This document shows positions 34,751-58,261 of a DNA stretch of 64,000 nucleotides, one piece after another. The notes beneath the pieces are model-generated. The model saw nothing but the letters and a program-made list of their open reading frames with translations, did not search any database and had not been told where the DNA came from. Numbering within the stretch: the first letter of the stretch is position 1; the number at the start of each line of letters is the position of its first letter. The stretch is taken from NCBI GenBank assembly GCA_963971285.1, contig OZ020251.1, positions 3,224,001-3,288,000 on the forward strand, written 5' to 3'. Made by a program: the position numbers and the translations under genes. Source of the DNA: Astropecten irregularis (taxonomy: Eukaryota; Echinodermata; Asteroidea; Paxillosida; Astropectinidae).

Positions 34751-35083
34751 GTTGGATAAAAGAGAAATGCAATTAGTCATAACTGATATACCGAGGTTCT
34801 GTAGAATTTCACTTTCATATCATGAATTAGCGGTATGGGCCTACATGTACGCAGTAAAGATTGTACGCGCAAACGGAACAGAACAACATACATGCAGAGG
34901 CATGGGCCTTATAATGAGATATGTAAGCAGGGATATCCCTGGCAATGTATAATGTTGGAGACATTTTTCATCTTTTATCCAATGTATAGTACTCGGAATG
35001 ACGTTTACAGGGACCTGAACTTCCAATTGTTATACCCTTATTGCACCTATGATACTTTTTTATAATATACAGGGTGTCCCCGA

Positions 35084-35529
35084 AAAAACGCAACACTTGT
35101 GTCGAGAAATATTATATGAAATTAAACTGTTTATCATTTCAGGATTCAGATATGTGATAAAGCTATGGCTTGGCTATCATCACCATGTAAAATTTGAGCA
35201 AAATTTGACTAAAATTGAGTGAAAGAGCAAAGACTGAATTACTCAAACTCAAAAATCTAATTTTCATCTTTCTTTCATAACATTATGTGTGTATTGACCA
35301 CTATGCGTGTTATCCTTGCAATTTTTTTTTTTAAGAGTAATCTTTCAATTGGGCATAGTTTCGCCAATTTCTGCCAGATTTTGCTAAAATTCCACATGGT
35401 AATAGCCAAGACATGGTGGTATCACCATGGTATCACATATCTGAATCTTGAAGTGATAAACAGTTTAATTTTAACATTATGGGTCCCGACAAAGTGTTGA
35501 GGTGTTTTTTTCTGGGACACCCTGTATAG
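35084..35529. mobile_element. MITE-like element with CAGGGTGTCCC ends
   Basis: Starts ACAGGGTGTCCCCGAAAAAA and ends TGGGACACCCTGT. The subterminal arms TTAAACTGTTTATCA / TGATAAACAGTTTAA are also inverted. The same insertion is at 55288-55732 in unit B. Confidence 0.8.
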
Positions 35530-35865
35530 GCTATTTAACATATAATAACAGTAAACTCTCTGTATGCTAGAGTCGAAACTCATGTGAGGGACAAAGTAGC
35601 TTTGTCACAGCGGGAATAATCTTTACGGTCAAAGTTTCTAAGCACTTCTCGATATTAATCAAATGTTGAAATCATATGACAACCGAAACGAGGACACTCT
35701 CATAATTTAGTAGGCCTACATAATTTATTTCACTAATTCAAGCACGGACATGCAGTACAATATATACATCATGCCTACAGCAGCCGAAATTGCAAGGATA
35801 TATATAAAAGCATTATATGTAGCGGAATGGCAGGCGTAGAGATAAATAGATACAGTACATCATAT

Positions 35866-36792
35866 GGAGCCGATCTCATAAAACTTACGACGCGTCACAG
35901 AGTTAAGACGCATCCTTACTTTATGGATTCCATAGATGTGGGCGCCCCTTTTTATAACTTTGGTTCTCATTTCTTGTTCACCTTAAGGGAGGGTCGGTCG
36001 GTAAAAAAAGAAAGAAAAGTTTGGTGGAAAAAAAGAACTGGCTGAATACACAAAAACCTAAAGAAAATGATGTTCATTGTGTTCACTGTAATGAATATTT
36101 TTGAATATTTTTTGTATTATTTCAGTGATAAAAAGTATAACAGATTGAGGTTTATTGGCAAAAAAAAAAGAATTCCCAGAATTTTTGGAGACAAATTTTG
36201 TCTCCAGAATTTCTGGGAATCCTTTTTTTTATATTTTTCTTTTTATATTATACCATTCTGACTGGGTCGGCGGCAAACAAAGTTTTTTTTTCTTCGGTCA
36301 GAGCCTAAAATATGGGTCGGTCAGAAATGAGAACCACAGAATTAAAAAGGGGCGCCCTTTCGGAAGAATAAAACACTAGATGGGAAACGCGTGCGCGCCT
36401 GCCATTGCTTGTGCAGAAAACTTTCTTGCTGTTCATGGACGCGCTAAAAGGTCACGTGAATGAGGCGACGCGCAATGGTAAAATGGAATAAACAACATCA
36501 AATTAGCAGAGTAAAAGGGCTAATGTCTTTATATTAAATTGCTCAAGGTAAATTTCCATTCGGACTTGAAAAGCCACTGGAACTTTACACACATTTTAAT
36601 TTTGTTTAGCCTCATTCACGTGACTAATGGAAGCCCCCACACTGAATGCGCGTCTGATACGCGTTTCCCATCTAGTGTTTTATTCTTCTGATATCTATGA
36701 TGGATTCATCGCATCTATGCGACGCGTCACAGCTATGACGCGTCGCAAATCGAGTTGCGACGCGTCGCCGAGCATTATGAAATCGGCCCCGG
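35866..36792. mobile_element. nest of three inverted-repeat elements
   Basis: The outer element runs from GCCGATCTCATAAAACTTACG to ATTATGAAATCGGCCCC. Inside it is a palindromic element with arms AATAAAACACTAGATGGGAA and its inverse (about 36358-36692). Inserted at its left edge is a 418-bp element at 35940-36357 with GGGCGCCCCTTTTT ends. Unit B keeps the first two (56070-56500) and lacks the third. Confidence 0.75.
36160..36232. repeat. long hairpin inside the 418-bp element
   Basis: AGAATTCCCAGAA...TTGGAGACAAA pairs with TTTTGTCTCCAGAATTTCTG then GGAAT, bordered by A and T runs. The stem is about 35 bp with few mismatches. Confidence 0.8.
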
Positions 36793-37283
36793 CCTTCTCG
36801 TGTATCGTGACATGCTTGACTCCTATAGGCCTACGTTATGTTTGGTAGTATTAAACGCTCTTGACTATGTTTTAATAAAAACAAAAAGTGTTGGCAAAAG
36901 AAACAGGGATCTATGAGCACAAGTCTTATCGCCAATGTTACACGTTTGTTCAGCTTATGCTGCTGCAGATGCTGCTGCGGTTGTAGTTGTTTGGTAAGGT
37001 GTACAGTGTAGACATAAACTACTGTACAAGTGCACTTTCCAAAGCGTGCATATTAACGAGCTACCGTGATACATCTTGGGGACCACTTAACATAGCTGCT
37101 TGAGAACAAAATTTGCTTAAGCATGAATAGTCTTCATTGAACAAGCATGATCACGAACCAAAATTTCCATGTGATGCTTACAGCTTTTGACTTGTAGTCG
37201 GCCCTTGATAATTGCTGAGTATAACAATCACAATGAGTTTGGCAGTCAAACCTATATTATTCACTAACTGAATAATTCACTAT

Positions 37284-38030
37284 ATGAGATATAGGGATGA
37301 CGTGTTGATAATTTTTAATGGCACCAGGACCAAGGCTGGGGAATTTATTACAATGATTAACAATCTGCACCCAACCTTGAAATTCACCTCAGAAATCTCC
37401 GATCATCAAATCACCTTTCATTAAGAAGGAAAAATGGATACCCGGGTTTCGACCAAGAAAACCGACACTTTTCAATATCTTGCTCGGGATTCTGCTCACC
37501 CTGAATCTGTATTTGGCGGCGTCATCAAGGGTGAAGTGACGAGATACAAACGCATTTGCACACAAGAAAGGGATTTTGTGGAAAAGGTTGATTTCTTCAA
37601 ACAGAAACTTCTTGACCGTGGCTATGCTACAGAGGAAGTAAATCACTTCGCAAATGTCCACTTTGATGACAGAGTTTCCATGTCAGGTGTTTCATTGAAT
37701 ATCACTAAAAACACAGCTCCACCTTTGGTCTTCGTCCTGCCATTCTTTCCACAGACCCGTCATTCCTCTCTCAAAAGTGCACTCTTAAAACACTGGCACT
37801 TAATAAACGATAATGCCCTCCTCCGCATCCTCTTTCCCAAACCACCCCTGTTGGCATACAAACGCCAACAAATATAAAGGACAAAATTGTTCGAGCTAAG
37901 TTGCAAAATTCGGCCCAAGATGTTTCCATCAGACAATTAGACGCAATGAATTTGCAAATTTTGCTTGAACTATTGGAAGAACAAGAGTACACTACACAAA
38001 TCACAGGGGATTGTACGCAAGTTTGAGCCG
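37284..38030 (+). pseudogene. Penelope-like retroelement reverse transcriptase fragment
   Basis: From 37284 the frame shows MRYRDDVLIIF (the YxDD catalytic motif of reverse transcriptase) and NNLHPTLKFTSEISDHQITF, then a stop. The next frame, from 37434, has KTDTFQYLARDSAHPESV, IKGEVTRYKRIC and LLDRGYATEE, and a later frame has IKDKIVRAKL. This series (YxDD, HPTLKFT, KPTDxxQYL, SxHP, KGExxRxxR, RGY, LRDxLVRA) is characteristic of Penelope-like elements. At least two frame breaks and no complete N-terminus make it a dead fragment. It begins within ~20 bases of the right edge of unit A. Confidence 0.8.
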
Positions 38031-38440
38031 TTTGGATTCTGTCATCTCTATTTATAATTTATATAAAAATAACTAAGATGGCAGTTTTTTTCATTTGGCT
38101 CCAATGTAGAAATTCTACACATAATTTGAATAACCCTACCCCGCCTGTTGTGACTGGCCTGAGAACAACAACAAATGCTAAAAGGTGACTGATGAAGTGC
38201 AGCAAAACAACGCATATAAAATATGCTTTGAACCCTCCATATAAAAGGACAAAACAAGGGATCAGCATATTATCACCGGAAAATTGTTCTTTGAAATTTC
38301 CTTCCCCTACCAACCAACCCCCCCCCCCCACTCCGCCACACGAATCAGGACCCATACGGTAATTTTGACTTCAGACTGCTCTACGGTGCAAGACATCTTA
38401 TTGTTGTATAAGTTGTTCTGTCTCGGTTCCTGTGATATAT
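38031..38440. other. spacer sequence, nothing recognised
   Basis: No gene seen. A C run at 38321-38329 is followed by CACTCCGCCACACG. Confidence 0.4.
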
Positions 38441-38459
38441 TGCACTTTGTAGACAGTTG

Positions 38460-39135
38460 GTCTGTCTAATTACCCACCCTTCCCCTCCCCACATCCACTC
38501 AAGTTCCCTTTTCTTTCCTAACCTGGACCTACCACAGTTGATGATAGGTTTATTGTCCATCCACTGGCCCATCTGCCCATCCGCCCACCTTCCACCTTCT
38601 GACCTCGAATTAAACCAACCCCCACCCCACCCCCCTTCTTTAACCCCCTCCATCTTTCCTTTCTATCCCTGTCTTTTCTTTTCTTTCCCTTGTTTTCGTG
38701 TTTCAACCCTTTCTCTTTCCCTTTCTCCTATAACCTAACCCACCCAACCCACCCCACCCTTACTTCTACTTCTCCCTTCTCCCCTCCTTGTCCTTTCACC
38801 CTCTTTCCACACACCACCTTCTCCTTTTTCTTTTTTCCCCCACCCCCACCCTCCACCTACACCCCACATTTACCTTTAAACCTTTCCTTTTCACCCATTA
38901 CTCTCCTCCTCTTTCTCTCCCTTTTTCTTTTCCCTCCCCTCTTCCCTTTTCTTTCCCATCCACCTTTCTTCCTCCTCCCCCTTACATACCCCACCCTACC
39001 CGTAGTATTACCCCCCTTTACCTTCGTCCTATACCTGTCTTCTCCTCCCTCCCCCTTTCCTTCATTCCTCCCCTTGTCCCTTTCTGCTTTTTTCCACCCC
39101 ACCCCACCTTCACTCCCACCGCCTTTAACCATTTT
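38460..39135. repeat. ~680-bp polypyrimidine tract
   Basis: The plus strand is almost only C and T for about 680 bases (for example CCCTTTCTCCTATAACC, CCACCCTTACTTCTACTTC). The open frames within it are compositional artefacts. A purine-rich inverted relative with GGGGTGGGGTGGGG lies at 40620-40745. Confidence 0.85.
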
Positions 39136-39149
39136 CAAATAGAACTTAA

Positions 39150-39415
39150 ATTATGATGCCTCTTAAAGTTTTTTTCTTGAGCTTGTTATACACCACACGG
39201 ATAAAAGCTTCTGAAAAACTTTGGAGCGCATTCCGGTTCTTCTATTTTCTGTGTTACAAATTAATAAATTAAGATGTCTCCCTATATATTTATCAATCTA
39301 TTTGTTTGCCCTGTGGTTTATAGACGAATGGGACCTGTCTCTCCTTATTTGCTTTCCACATGCAACATGTATGATTTTGCGTCCCCTTTACACACATATC
39401 TAGTAAAAAATCTTA
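39150..39415. repeat. left arm of an inverted repeat
   Basis: Its reverse complement recurs, diverged, at 40290-40610. Shared words include GATAAAAGCTTCT, GATGTCTC, GGTTCTTCT and GCTTTCCACA. The pyrimidine tract is part of the same element. Confidence 0.75.
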
Positions 39416-39849
39416 CTTGCCGCCAAAATGTACTTCTCGTGCAACCTTCATGAAATGCTCCCTCTGGCGCCGCATCCTTCTGCCGATTTCTTATGACCTC
39501 CACTTTGACTTTCTTGAATCTGGGTCGTTCCTTCTCTTCTCCATTACTCTTTGGTGTAGTGACTTTGTACTTCTCTTCTGGCCAGCCATGGGCTGCCGAA
39601 AACCTTCAAGCAGTGGAGCATTATTGTCTGCTCTTGATTTATATCCCTGTCATTTTGCTTGTCTTTCAGCATTAGGCGGTGGGTCGTTTTCCGCTGGTCC
39701 AAAGACATCTTCTGCTAGATTATTTGGAAATGAAATGAGATGGATGCATCTTGACTTCAGTGCATTTCTGCGTCGTCTCACGTCTTCTGGTTCTTCTTCG
39801 TTGTTGTTATTTCGAAGAGAATGTCATCCAAACAGTAAAGTTACAAAAG
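39416..39849 (-). other. possible degenerate coding fragment
   Basis: Less AT-rich than its surroundings and open for 165 codons on the plus strand. On the minus strand, short frames rich in Arg/Lys/Glu (RFKKVKVEVIRNRQKD) look like a broken element protein. No family is recognised and no conclusion is drawn. Confidence 0.25.
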
Positions 39850-39903
39850 GTCGCCTTCACAGATGTCGCTGTGTATCTTTTCGAAATATCGAGTTCGTCC
39901 TAA
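39850..39903 (+). pseudogene. duplicated 3' tip of the propeller exon
   Basis: Repeats the final ~55 coding bases of the Ig/propeller receptor (GTCGCCTTCACAGATGTCGC, GTGTATCTTTTCGAAA) including the stop, with three changes. It marks the left edge of unit B. The rest of the gene was not duplicated, so this is a non-functional remnant. Confidence 0.9.
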
Positions 39904-40289
39904 GATCGTGGTGAATTCTTCAGATACTACACTCTTTGTTTTTCCTTAAACCAAAAATGTATATTAGTTGCATTATGCCAAATTACTCATACAGAGGCAA
40001 CTGAATAATCGACATATCTCAACGCTTTCATCATATTTATTAACCATTACTTTCATCTATTCGGAATGCATATTGACCCTGCATGTATGAATTTTAATGG
40101 GCTAAATACACAGTAATAAATTATTGATCTTCAGTAGCTTCTTAATGTTTTTGTTCGCATAAACAATAAGAATTTGCGCTCCGTATATTGTTAGAAAAGG
40201 CGCTATATACATTTTATTATTATCATTATTATTATTAAGAATGCATTTAAAAATGTATTTACGCATGCAGATAGTACGGAGCTACGGAA

Positions 40290-40760
40290 GATTATAAGGG
40301 CCACCTGCAAAAAAATTTTTTCGCGTTGCTATCTCGCCATCTGCATGCATCCGGTATTGCGATTGACACAGCAAATTCGTACATGTATATAGCCGGCCTG
40401 TGGAAAGCAAAATCAGAGAGAGAAGACTCAATCGTCTGACCATAAAACAAACAATTTGATAAATAAAGAAAGAGAGACATCTCAGTTTTTGCTATTTTTG
40501 TAGCACAGAAAATAAGAAGAACCGGGATGCGCTCCACAGGTTTTAAGAAGCTTTTATCAGTGTAGTGTATAGCGAGGTCAAAAAACTTGAAGAGGCATAG
40601 TGTATAGTTCTAACTGAAAGTGGTTTATCAGGTGGTTGGGGTAGGGGTGGGGTGGGGTGGGGGTTTGTTGAGGAGGAAAGGGGCAGATGGATATAGAAAG
40701 AGGGAAAGAAAAAAGGGAGACAGGGATGGGGAAAGAAAAATAGAGGTATTGGTTAGTTTG
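40290..40760. repeat. right arm of the inverted repeat, with purine-rich part
   Basis: Inverse of 39150-39415 plus a GGGGTGGGGT/GAAAGAAAAA purine stretch at 40620-40745 that matches the inverse of the pyrimidine tract. Sequence equivalent to 21360-21780 of unit A is missing here. Confidence 0.75.
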
Positions 40761-40887
40761 AGGTCAAGTCAATCCATTAAACATGTATAGCATAGAGTGT
40801 GTGTACATGTAATAGATTCCAGCTTGCACGCACTGTAATGTAATGAAAACTACAATTCAGCTGGCCTACCGTCGTCGCAATACAAAC

Positions 40888-41131
40888 GGGCCAATTTCAT
40901 ACAACTGTTAAGCACAAAAAATTGCTTAGCACAAAAATGTCTCTCCCAATAAAACAAACCACCATTGAAAACTCCATTTGATATTCATGGTCAGCGAACA
41001 ACAGCCAAAGAACAATCACAAGTGATACACAACACATGGAAATTTGGTGGTTGTTAACCCTGTTTTTATTAAGACAGAAATGTCATGCTAAACAACATTT
41101 TTGTGCTTAACAGTTTTATGAAATTGGCCCC
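40888..41131. repeat. R2 MITE copy
   Basis: Unit B counterpart of 21912-22155, ends GGGCCAATTTCATACAAC and GTTTTATGAAATTGGCCCC. Confidence 0.85.
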
Positions 41132-42469
41132 AGATTGTTATCGCAAAACGTCACTTTACATTTACAGCACACAAATGTTACTTCATGACAAGTTCGTCGT
41201 CTTATTAATCGATTTACATAGCTTGAGTTTTAACTTGATATAATGGAATATTTAACAAAGTTTGAGTGTCAAATAATGTACATCCGTGCATAAATACAAA
41301 TAACTTAAGGTAGTATCATACTTTGGTAAGATCAAACATTTAAAGATCAAAAATAAAAGAGAAAAGACTTAAGAAATACCGTTGCTGTTTTTCACTGTTT
41401 TCTCAAAAAGCAAGCACAGCATGGGACTGAATTTTTCACAGATGACTGTTATTGTATCTGCCTTGATATTTTTGCCCATGAATCTGTATTTTTTTTTTAT
41501 AAACCAAAGTATGATATCACGAATTTGCTTTTGTAGTTATCATTATACAGCCGCCATAGTACGCTCTTCATGAAGAGTTAGCCACCTACAACCATAATTA
41601 AATTTTTAGCGTCTATTTACATTTGCACTGGTTTCATTATCACTAATCATATACTTTGGACATGGAGTATTCTAAATTATTCTAACTTGCCATTTGAGCC
41701 TAAACATAGGCCTGTAAGTGTATCAAAATGAAGCAGTTGTACTCTTAAATATTAACAAGTGCCTTTTACTCAACGTAATCAACTTAAAATCATACACTGT
41801 AACTATGTATATTTTTGATAAGATTATTATTTATGGGCAAATTTGTGAAATAATTCATTATGTCTGGTGATGTTTTTGGAGAAATTTTAAAACTTGGTTT
41901 CCTTTTTACAAACATTTTAAATATACAGTCGATATAACCATTTTAATGTCTTCAATGGAAGTGTCTTATTATAAGTATTGCTTTTATGCATTTTTCTATA
42001 TATGTTGTGTATTGCTAATGCATATAATAGCATCTAATACAATTCAATACGGAAAAAAGGCAATTTAGTTTAGATTTGTATAAATTGTCCCAATTATTTG
42101 TAATCATAATTATTTGTAAAATTAATGTTTAAACTTCGTGTGTTTTGCAAATCGGTTATGCGATACACTTTATAAGATATTAACTAATTTTCTGATTGAA
42201 TCATCTTATTATTAATATGGCTCTGTGGTAGATTTCACTAAATTCATCGGAATGCATTGCAGCCCTACATGTATGTACAGAATATGCATATGGTGGGTTA
42301 TCCTCCGTATATATCTATCCGTATATATCTTCGTCAATTTCTCGAAATGTTAGGCTCAGTTTGATTCGGGATTTTCCCAATAAAACAATTAGTTGGAAAA
42401 CGCCAAATTCGCGAAATGAAGCAAGGGCATAAGCCGACTCTGAAACTTGGAACTGGGACCACTGACGAG

Positions 42470-42814
42470 CAGGCGCGGTTCTGCGGGGGGGGGGGGGGGG
42501 GGGGACTAAGGGGGCTGTTGCCCCAAAAAAGTTTGTCTAGCACCACCACCCCCCCCCCCACCCCCACCCCCCCCCCCCCGAAAAAAAATGCAAGTGAAAA
42601 TAAAATTCTAGAAAATACTGGATTTGTTCAGTTAATAAGCACCAATTATATAAAAAAACGCGTTGTGTGGCCTATAATGTGCATGTTTTTCGACCCCTAA
42701 TAAGACATAGCAGAAGCGAGTGTTAGAAGAACCCAAAATATTGGGTCTTCTAGCCCCCCCCAAAAAAATGCCTCTTCTAGCCCCCCAAAATTTTGGCTCT
42801 AGAACCGCGCCTGG
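42470..42814. mobile_element. hAT-like MITE with target duplication, copy B only
   Basis: Ends CAGGCGCGGTTCT and AGAACCGCGCCTG are perfect inverses. It is flanked by TGACGAG at 42463-42469 and 42815-42821 (8 bp with one mismatch). Unit A has the unfilled site TTGACGAGGCCGGGG at about 23551. The interior holds G and C homopolymer runs. Confidence 0.9.
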
Positions 42815-42902
42815 TGACGAGGCCGGGGCGAAGTGAGTAAGCTCAAGCTTAGTGAGCAAGGCTGGGGCTGGGGCTAACTATAACGGTAAGGAGGTGTGGT
42901 TT

Positions 42903-42908
42903 TTTATT
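42903..42908 (-). promoter_or_regulatory. candidate polyadenylation signal, kinase copy B
   Basis: Minus-strand AATAAA about 150 bases past the proposed stop at 43059, conserved with copy A. Confidence 0.45.
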
Positions 42909-43058
42909 TCCGTGTTATCATGCGGTGCATATTTTAGTGGTGTGATTTATATAATTACTGTATAAGGATCGTCATGAGTAAGAAAAGAACAAAGTCGGGT
43001 GATGGATACATTGTATGATGCCCTCTCCCACTACCAAAAGTTCGGAGGCCACCGCCGC

Positions 43059-54973
<11,915 letters not shown>

Positions 54974-56967
54974 GTTGGATAAAAGAGAAATGCAATTAGT
55001 CATAACTGATATACCGAGGATTCTGTAGAATTTCACTTTCATATCATGAATTAGAGGTATGGGCCTACATGTACGCAGTAAATATTGTAAGCGCAAACGG
55101 AACAGAACAACATACATGTAGATGCAGGGGCCTTATAATAAGATATGTAAGCAGGGATATCCCTGACAATGTATAATGGTGGAGACATTTTTCATCTTCT
55201 ATCCAATGTATAATACTCGGAATGACGTTTACAGGGACCTGAATTTTCAATACACCCTTATGGAATCTATGATACATTTTTATAATATACAGGGTGTCCC
55301 CCCAAAAAACGCAACACTTGTGTCGAGAAATATTATATGAAATTAAACTGTTTATCATTTCAGGATTCAGATTTGTGATACAACCTTGTCTTGGCTGTCG
55401 CAATGTAGAATTTGAGCAAAATTGGACTACAATTAAGTGAAAGAGCAAAGACTGAATTACCCAACCTCAAAATCCAATTTTCACCTTTCTTTCATAACAT
55501 TATGTGTGTATTGACCACTATGCGTGTTATCCTTGCAAATTTCTTTTTAAAGAGTACTCTTTCAATTGGTCATATTTTTGCCAATTTCAGCCCGATCGTG
55601 CTTAAATTCTACATGGTAATAGCCAAGACATGGTTGTATAACATATCTGAATCTTGAAGTGATTAATCGTTTAATTTTAACATTATGGGTCCCGACACAG
55701 TGTTGCGGGTTTTTTTCAGGGACACCCTGTATAGGCTATTTAACATATAATAACAGTAAACTCTCTGTATGCTAGAGTCGAAACTCATGCGAGGGTCAAA
55801 GTAGCTTTGTCACAGCGGGAATATCTTTGTCAAGGTTTTTGAGCACTTCTCGTTATTAATCAAATGTTGAAATCATATGACAACCGAAACGAGGAAACTC
55901 ACATAATTTAGTAGGCCTACATAATTTATTTCACTAATTCAAGCACGAACATGCAGTACAATATATACATCATGCCTACAGAAGCCAAAATTGCAAGGAT
56001 ATATATAAAAGCATTATATGTAGCGGAATGGCAGACGTAGAGATAAATAGATTATACAGTGCATCATAATGGAGCCGATTTCATAAAACTTACGACGCGT
56101 CACAGAGTTAAGACGCATCCTTACTCTATGGATTCCACAGATATCGGAAGAATAAAACACTAGATGGGAAACGTATGCGTTCCTGCCATTGCTTGTCCAG
56201 AAAACTTGTTTGCTGTTCATGGACGCGCTAAAAGGTCACGTGAATGAGGCGACGCCTCCATATTAAGTTGCTCAAGGTAAATTCCCATTCGGACTTGAAA
56301 AGCCACTGGAACTTTACACACATTTTAATTTTGTTTGCCTCATTCACGTGACTAATGGCAGCCCCACACTGAATGCGCGTCTGATACGCAATTCCCATCT
56401 AGTGTTTTATTCTCCTGAAATCTATGATGGATTCATAGCATCTATGACGCGTCGCAAATCGAGTTGCGACGCGTCGCTGACCTTTATGAAATCGGCCCCT
56501 GTTGTACCTTGACATGCTTGACTCCTATAAGTTCAGTTTGGTAGTATTAAACGCTCTTGACTATGTTTTAATAAAAACAAAATGTGTTGGCAAAAGAAAC
56601 AAGGATCTATGAGCACAAGTCTTATCGCCAATGTTACACGTTTGTTCAGCTTATGCTGCTGCAGATGCTGCTGCGGTTGTAGTTGTTTGGTAAGGTGTAC
56701 AGTGTAGACATAAACTACTGTACAAGTGCACTTTCCAAAGCGTGCATATTTACGAGCTACCGTGATACATCTTGGGGACCACTTAATATAGCTGCTTGAG
56801 AACACAATTTGCTTAAGCATGAACAGTCTTCATTGAACAAGCATGATCACGAACCAAAATGTCCATGTGATGCTTACAGCTGTTGACTTGTAGTCGGCCC
56901 TTGATAATTGCTGAGTATAACAATTACAATGAGTTTGGCAGGCATACTTATATTATTCACCAACTGA
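54974..56967. other. upstream region of kinase copy B
   Basis: No exon seen. Contains the CAGGGTGTCCC element at 55288-55732 and the two nested elements at about 56070-56500 without the third insertion found in copy A. Confidence 0.5.
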
Positions 56968-57596
56968 AGGGTTTTTGGTGCTCAAGTCAATTGTGGTGCA
57001 TAAGCAGATATGAAATTCGCAGAGGTAATAAGCAGAAAAAGCCGTCAGAAAATTGAAACACCATCGGTTGGGTCTTTTGAAAGTTAAAATTAAGAATCAT
57101 GCATATTTTACAATAACAAAACGTGTAAACCAATGTACACAAAATATTACTTTTCTTTCAAAAATATACAACATCAAAACATTTCATGCCATATTTGGGC
57201 GACAAAAGACGTTTAGGGTCATGAAGAGACCGAGTTATATTTACAGGTAAACTATTTCAAGTGGTCTCTCTTGTTAAACGGAGAGCAAGAAACTATTATA
57301 TATTATGCAGCATTCAAATAAACTAGTTTTGAAAAATTATGTTTGACAGATTCATAAAGAAGCTGTATATATTCAACATCTCTTTTCAAATTATACATAT
57401 TACAAGTCTTAAACTTCCCGAGGAAAATGGTATACGGGTAATTATAAAGGCATGCGAAAGGCATACCATATAAAGGAGTATATAATGACTTATATAATAT
57501 GTACTTAGTTAATATTATATAATCATCAAATAACCACAAGGGAAACTGACTGAATTTTAAGAGAAAAGTGAATTTAAAGAGAAACGTGAACAAAGA

Positions 57597-57725
57597 AAAA
57601 TTGACGAGCGGGATTCGAACCGCCGACCTCATGAATACCATACAGGTGCTCTACCAACTGAGATATCCAGCCCTACGTTGGTGGTGACCCAAATAGTCAA
57701 TTATCTTTGTTCGTTCGGCAGTCAG
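57597..57725 (-). mobile_element. tRNA-derived SINE (family S1)
   Basis: On the minus strand: CTGGATATCTCAGTTGGTAG and GGCGGTTCGAATCCCGCTCG. It is the best preserved A box of the family, with GCCGAACGAACAAAGATAAT upstream. Confidence 0.75.
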
Positions 57726-57890
57726 AGGCCAAAGTCATAGTTAATATTATAACTAGCTATATAATTAATATAAAATAAACTGTTACAACTATTTACAAAA
57801 AAATCGTTAAAGTTTATGGCAAGACATGGGCAATGAAGTGACAACTCATGACCTAAAACATTATCGACAATTTTGAAAGACAAACCATTT

Positions 57891-58261
57891 AAAGGTAGTA
57901 TCATACTTTGGTAAGAAACCAAAACAGAAATGTTCACAAGATTTACGTATAACTTACAGGGCATGAAAATGGTGGTGGTAGAAACATACTGTTAAAATGT
58001 ATCCGCCTGAAATGGTGTATTTATTAAGAAATTAGTACAACAACGACCAAAAATCCTTTTGATATTTTAAAAGATAAAAAATAACAAAGAAAACACTTAA
58101 GAAATACTGTGGCTGTTTTTCTCCGTTATCTCAAAAAGTGGGCACCGTATGGGACTGAAATTTTTACAGATAACTGTTACTGTATCCGTCTTGATATTTT
58201 TTCCCATGAAATCTGTATTTCTGTAAATCTGTAAAACCAAGTATGATATTACCTTTAACCG
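57891..58261 (+). repeat. R1b MITE copy
   Basis: TTAAAGGTAGTATCATACTT at the left and CAAGTATGATATTACCTTTAA split across the right end. It is the cleanest copy of this family. Confidence 0.75.

Larger units (their letters stand above)
34751..37267. other. upstream region of kinase copy A
   Basis: No exon seen. It must hold the promoter and 5' leader of the kinase. It contains the 35084-35529 element, the nested elements at 35866-36792, and a CTGCTGCAGATGCTGCTGCGG stretch near 36957-36980 that is conserved in copy B. Confidence 0.5.

Noticed and set aside
38690..39156. Long open frames of 122-150 codons
   Set aside because: They arise from the C/T-only composition, giving Pro/Ser/Phe/Leu proteins in every plus-strand frame. 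No conservation or splice context.
39417..39914. 165-codon open frame as a gene
   Set aside because: Its end overlaps the duplicated propeller tip in the wrong frame, there is no recognisable domain, and the minus strand looks equally (weakly) coding.
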